Origin: DATKEK01 sp035512195
Lineage (GTDB): Bacteria > Pseudomonadota > Gammaproteobacteria > Burkholderiales > Eutrophovitaceae
Direction of reading: 5' to 3'
Assembly (NCBI GenBank): GCA_035512195.1
Contig: DATKEK010000251.1
Span: 1-11,015 of the forward strand
Length of the DNA stretch: 11,015 bases
Each line of letters begins with the position of its first letter. The stretch's first letter is position 1. Below are positions 6,775-11,015 of this stretch, piece after piece. Position numbers and translations under genes: made by a program. The notes under the pieces are model-generated. The model saw only the letters and a list, made by a program, of their open reading frames with translations. It was not told where the DNA came from and ran no database searches.

Positions 6775-7557
6775 ATGGATCTCGGACTCAAGAACAAAGT
6801 CGTACTCGTTACCGGCGGCAGCCGCGGCATCGGGCTGGCGTGCGCACGCTTGTTTCTGGAAGAAGGCGCGCGCGTCGGCATCGTCTCGCGCAGCCGCGAA
6901 CATCTCGAAGGCGCAGCCGGCGAGCTTGCTGCAAGCGGGCGGGCGGCGACGTTTGTTGCGGACCTTACGCGTCCCGAGGATGCGGCCTCGATGGCCGGCC
7001 GCGCGGAGAAACAGCTTGGCCCGATCGACGTGCTGATCAACTGCGCGGGCGCGGCGAAGCGCTACCTGCCGCAGGATCTCGACGTCGCGGCGTGGCATGC
7101 GGCGATGGATGCGAAGTACTTCACCTATATACACGCGATGGAGGCGGTGCTGCCAGCGATGCGCAGCCGTGGGCACGGGGCGGTGGTGAACGTGATCGGC
7201 ATGGGCGGCAAGACCGCGACGCCGATGCATCTGCCGGGCGGGTCGGCGAATGCCGCGCTGATGCTCGCAACCACCGGGCTGGCGCAGGTGTATGCGCGCG
7301 CGGGCGTGCGCATCAATGCGATCAATCCCGGGCAGACGATGACCGAACGCGTGCAGGAAGCGCTGACGCTCGAAGCGAAATCCCGCGGCATCAGCGAAGA
7401 GCAGGCGCTGCAGGAAGGCGAGGCGCGGGTGCCGCTCGGCCGCTACGCACGGCCCGAGGATATTGCCAACCTCGCGCTGTTCCTGGCATCCGCCAGGGCG
7501 GCGTACGTGACCGGCGCAATCGTGCCGATGGACGGCGGCTCGACCGCGGTGATCTGA
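6775..7557 (+). CDS. SDR-fold protein lacking the classical catalytic tetrad
   Basis: The 260-residue product has the length and order of a classical short-chain dehydrogenase/reductase. The nucleotide-binding motif TGGSRGIG is intact at 13-20, followed by VSRS (37-40), ADLT (62-65), NCAGA (89-93) and VRINAINPG (178-186); the C-terminus VTGAIVPMDGG is typical. In an ungapped comparison with E. coli FabG recalled from memory, the tetrad positions Asn, Ser, Tyr and Lys are Lys114, Gly142, Gly155 and Asn159. Ordinary SDR oxidoreductase chemistry is therefore doubtful. It may bind NAD(P)(H) for sensing or structural purposes, or use other residues. The ATG at 6775 begins a normal SDR N-terminus but lacks a clear ribosome site; an upstream TTG at 6715 would overlap the candidate promoter. 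It sits between ubiA and ubiD, and its stop directly abuts the ubiD ATG, implying translational coupling and a possible quinone-related role. Confidence 0.92.
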   Translation: MDLGLKNKVVLVTGGSRGIGLACARLFLEEGARVGIVSRSREHLEGAAGELAASGRAATFVADLTRPEDAASMAGRAEKQLGPIDVLINCAGAAKRYLPQDLDVAAWHAAMDAKYFTYIHAMEAVLPAMRSRGHGAVVNVIGMGGKTATPMHLPGGSANAALMLATTGLAQVYARAGVRINAINPGQTMTERVQEALTLEAKSRGISEEQALQEGEARVPLGRYARPEDIANLALFLASARAAYVTGAIVPMDGGSTAVI

Positions 7558-9024
7558 ATGCGCTACCGCGATCTGCGCGATTTCATCGCACAGCTGGAGA
7601 AGCTGGGCGAGCTCAAGCGTGTCGGCGCCGAAGTGTCGCCGGCGCTGGAGATGACCGAAATCTGCGACCGTGTGCTGCGGTCCGGCGGTCCTGCGCTGCT
7701 GTTCGAGAAGCCGGCCGGGTTCGACATGCCGGTGCTCGGCAATCTGTTCGGCACCACCCGGCGCGTGGCGCTGGCGATGGGGCAGGAGTCGACCGATCAA
7801 CTGCGCGAAGTCGGCAGACTGCTTGCGTTTCTCAAGGAGCCGGAGCCGCCGCAGGGATTTCGCGATGCGCTCGGCAAGCTGCCGCTGCTGAAGCAGGCGC
7901 TGTGGGACATGGTGCCGAAGAGCGTCTCCGGCGCGCCCTGCCAGCAGCAAGTGCGCGAGGGCGATGCGGTCGACCTGTCAACGCTGCCGATCCAGACCTG
8001 CTGGCCGGAGGACGCCGGCCCACTGATCACCTGGGGGCTCACGGTGACGCGTGGCCCGAACAAGCCGCGGCAGAATCTCGGCATCTACCGCCAGCAACTG
8101 ATCGCGCGCAACAAGCTCATCATGCGCTGGCTGGCCCACCGCGGCGGCGCGCTGGACTATCGCGATCACTGCGAACGCAATCCCGGCCAGCCGTTTCCGC
8201 TGGCGGTCGCGCTCGGCGCAGACCCGGCGACGATACTCGGCGCGGTGACGCCGGTTCCGGATAATCTGTCCGAATACCAGTTCGCCGGATTGCTGCGCGG
8301 TTCGCGTACCGAACTGGCGAAGTGCCTCGGCTCCGACCTGCAGGTGCCGGCATCCGCGGAGATTGTGCTGGAAGGCGTGATCCATCCCGGTGAGACCGCG
8401 CTCGAGGGCCCCTTCGGGGATCACACCGGTTACTACAACGAACAGGAGGCGTTCCCGGTGTTCACGGTGGAACGCATCACCACGCGCCGCGATCCGATCT
8501 ATCACAGCACCTACACCGGCAAGCCGCCGGACGAGCCGGCGATTCTCGGCATGGCGCTGAACGAGGTATTCGTGCCGCTGCTGCAGCGACAGTTTCCGGA
8601 GATCGTGGATTTCTATTTGCCGCCGGAAGGGTGCTCCTACCGGGTCGCCTGCGTGAGCATGCGCAAGCAGTACCCCGGGCACGCGAAGCGCGTGATGTTC
8701 GGCATCTGGTCGTATTTGCGCCAGTTCATGTACACCAAGTTCATCATCGTGGTGGATGAAGACATCGACGTGCGCAACTGGAAGGAAGTGGTGTGGGCGA
8801 TGTCCACCCGGGTCGATCCCGCACGGGACGTGCTACTGGTGGAGAACACCCCGATCGACTACCTGGACTTTGCCAGCCCGGTGTCCGGGCTCGGTTCGAA
8901 AATGGGCATGGACGCCACCAACAAATGGGCGGGTGAAACCGCGCGCAACTGGGGGAAACCGATCGCGATGGATGCGGCGGTGAAGCGGCGCATCGACGCC
9001 ATCTGGCATGAGCTGGGCCTCTGA
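7558..9024 (+). CDS. ubiD: UbiD, 3-polyprenyl-4-hydroxybenzoate decarboxylase
   Basis: UbiD removes the carboxyl group from the UbiA product, using prenylated FMN supplied by UbiX (ubiX is not in this window). The product is 488 residues (E. coli about 497). Family blocks are present from start to end: YRDLRDFIAQLEKLGELKR at the N-terminus; NLGIYRQQL with Asn173 and Arg178; MRWLAHRGGALDYRDH with His194; NLSEYQFAG with Glu239; LEGPFGDHTGYY with Glu283 and Asp288; and IVDFYLPPEGCSYR. The C-terminal half ends with ENTPIDYLDFASPVSGLGSK, then a MGMDATNKW segment. By spacing against Fdc1 and E. coli UbiD, these residues fit the cofactor, metal and acid-base positions. The ATG at 7558 follows the SDR stop without a gap and has no strong ribosome site, which points to coupling with the SDR gene. 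Confidence 0.97.
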   Translation: MRYRDLRDFIAQLEKLGELKRVGAEVSPALEMTEICDRVLRSGGPALLFEKPAGFDMPVLGNLFGTTRRVALAMGQESTDQLREVGRLLAFLKEPEPPQGFRDALGKLPLLKQALWDMVPKSVSGAPCQQQVREGDAVDLSTLPIQTCWPEDAGPLITWGLTVTRGPNKPRQNLGIYRQQLIARNKLIMRWLAHRGGALDYRDHCERNPGQPFPLAVALGADPATILGAVTPVPDNLSEYQFAGLLRGSRTELAKCLGSDLQVPASAEIVLEGVIHPGETALEGPFGDHTGYYNEQEAFPVFTVERITTRRDPIYHSTYTGKPPDEPAILGMALNEVFVPLLQRQFPEIVDFYLPPEGCSYRVACVSMRKQYPGHAKRVMFGIWSYLRQFMYTKFIIVVDEDIDVRNWKEVVWAMSTRVDPARDVLLVENTPIDYLDFASPVSGLGSKMGMDATNKWAGETARNWGKPIAMDAAVKRRIDAIWHELGL

Positions 9025-9125
9025 GTGAAAGCGAAGATCTGTCTTTCTGGAGAACGCTGCCGACTGCGGCGGTGAGCGACGCCGTGCGCGGCGACACAGG
9101 CCATTTCGGACCACAGCAAAGCGGG

Positions 9126-9133
9126 AAGGAGGG
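9126..9133 (+). promoter_or_regulatory. Strong ribosome-binding site for the DUF255 gene
   Basis: AAGGAGGG lies six bases before the ATG at 9140 and is a near-perfect Shine-Dalgarno sequence, the strongest in the window. It fixes the start codon of the downstream gene and suggests independent, efficient translation despite the 115-base gap after ubiD. Confidence 0.8.
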
Positions 9134-9139
9134 CAAGCG

Positions 9140-11015
<1,876 letters not shown>

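Noticed and set aside
6840..8264. A 474-codon plus-strand frame across the SDR and ubiD genes
   Set aside because: It is an off-frame shadow, very rich in Arg and Gly; the SDR and UbiD frames match their families throughout.

Overview
The window is high-G+C (roughly two thirds by eye) proteobacterial chromosome with tightly packed genes of ordinary codon use. The ubiquinone genes ubiA and ubiD, the ridA-recG pair and the character of the UbiA, UbiD and RidA sequences suggest a betaproteobacterium or a close gammaproteobacterial relative. I lean to Betaproteobacteria from remembered sequence style; no search was run.

Left edge (1-125). An AT-rich stretch (1-43) runs abruptly into the 3' half of a tRNA-Ala (anticodon CGC; anticodon arm, T arm, 3' acceptor strand and CCA), followed by a strong hairpin terminator. 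No 5' half of the tRNA is present. This is the pattern expected at the far end of an element integrated into a tRNA 3' end, so the chromosome proper would begin at about base 44 and a genomic island or prophage would lie to the left, outside the window.

Minus-strand group (152-3009). Reading leftward: kup, a low-affinity K+ transporter; a 110-residue TPR protein, reached across a 42-base gap that holds a strong hairpin; and a 147-residue protein with one membrane segment and no recognised family. The terminator at 97-125 has a T-run on both strands and can end this group as well as the tRNA transcript.

Plus-strand group (3209-11015). ridA and recG overlap by four bases (GTGA). They are followed by ubiA (4-hydroxybenzoate polyprenyltransferase), an SDR-fold protein, ubiD (the decarboxylase acting on the UbiA product) and a DUF255/YyaL-type thioredoxin-domain protein cut by the window end. 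UbiA and UbiD carry out consecutive steps of ubiquinone head-group synthesis, so the SDR between them is a candidate partner in that pathway or in quinone metabolism. A plausible sigma70-type promoter lies just before the SDR gene, so SDR-ubiD may be transcribed separately from recG-ubiA.

The two most notable observations are the tRNA-Ala half-site and the SDR, which keeps its nucleotide-binding motif but, in an ungapped comparison with FabG, has lost all four residues of the classical Asn-Ser-Tyr-Lys tetrad. Most of the rest is ordinary core genome. I found no CRISPR array, insertion sequence or defence locus, and nothing that I can support as a wholly new multi-gene system.
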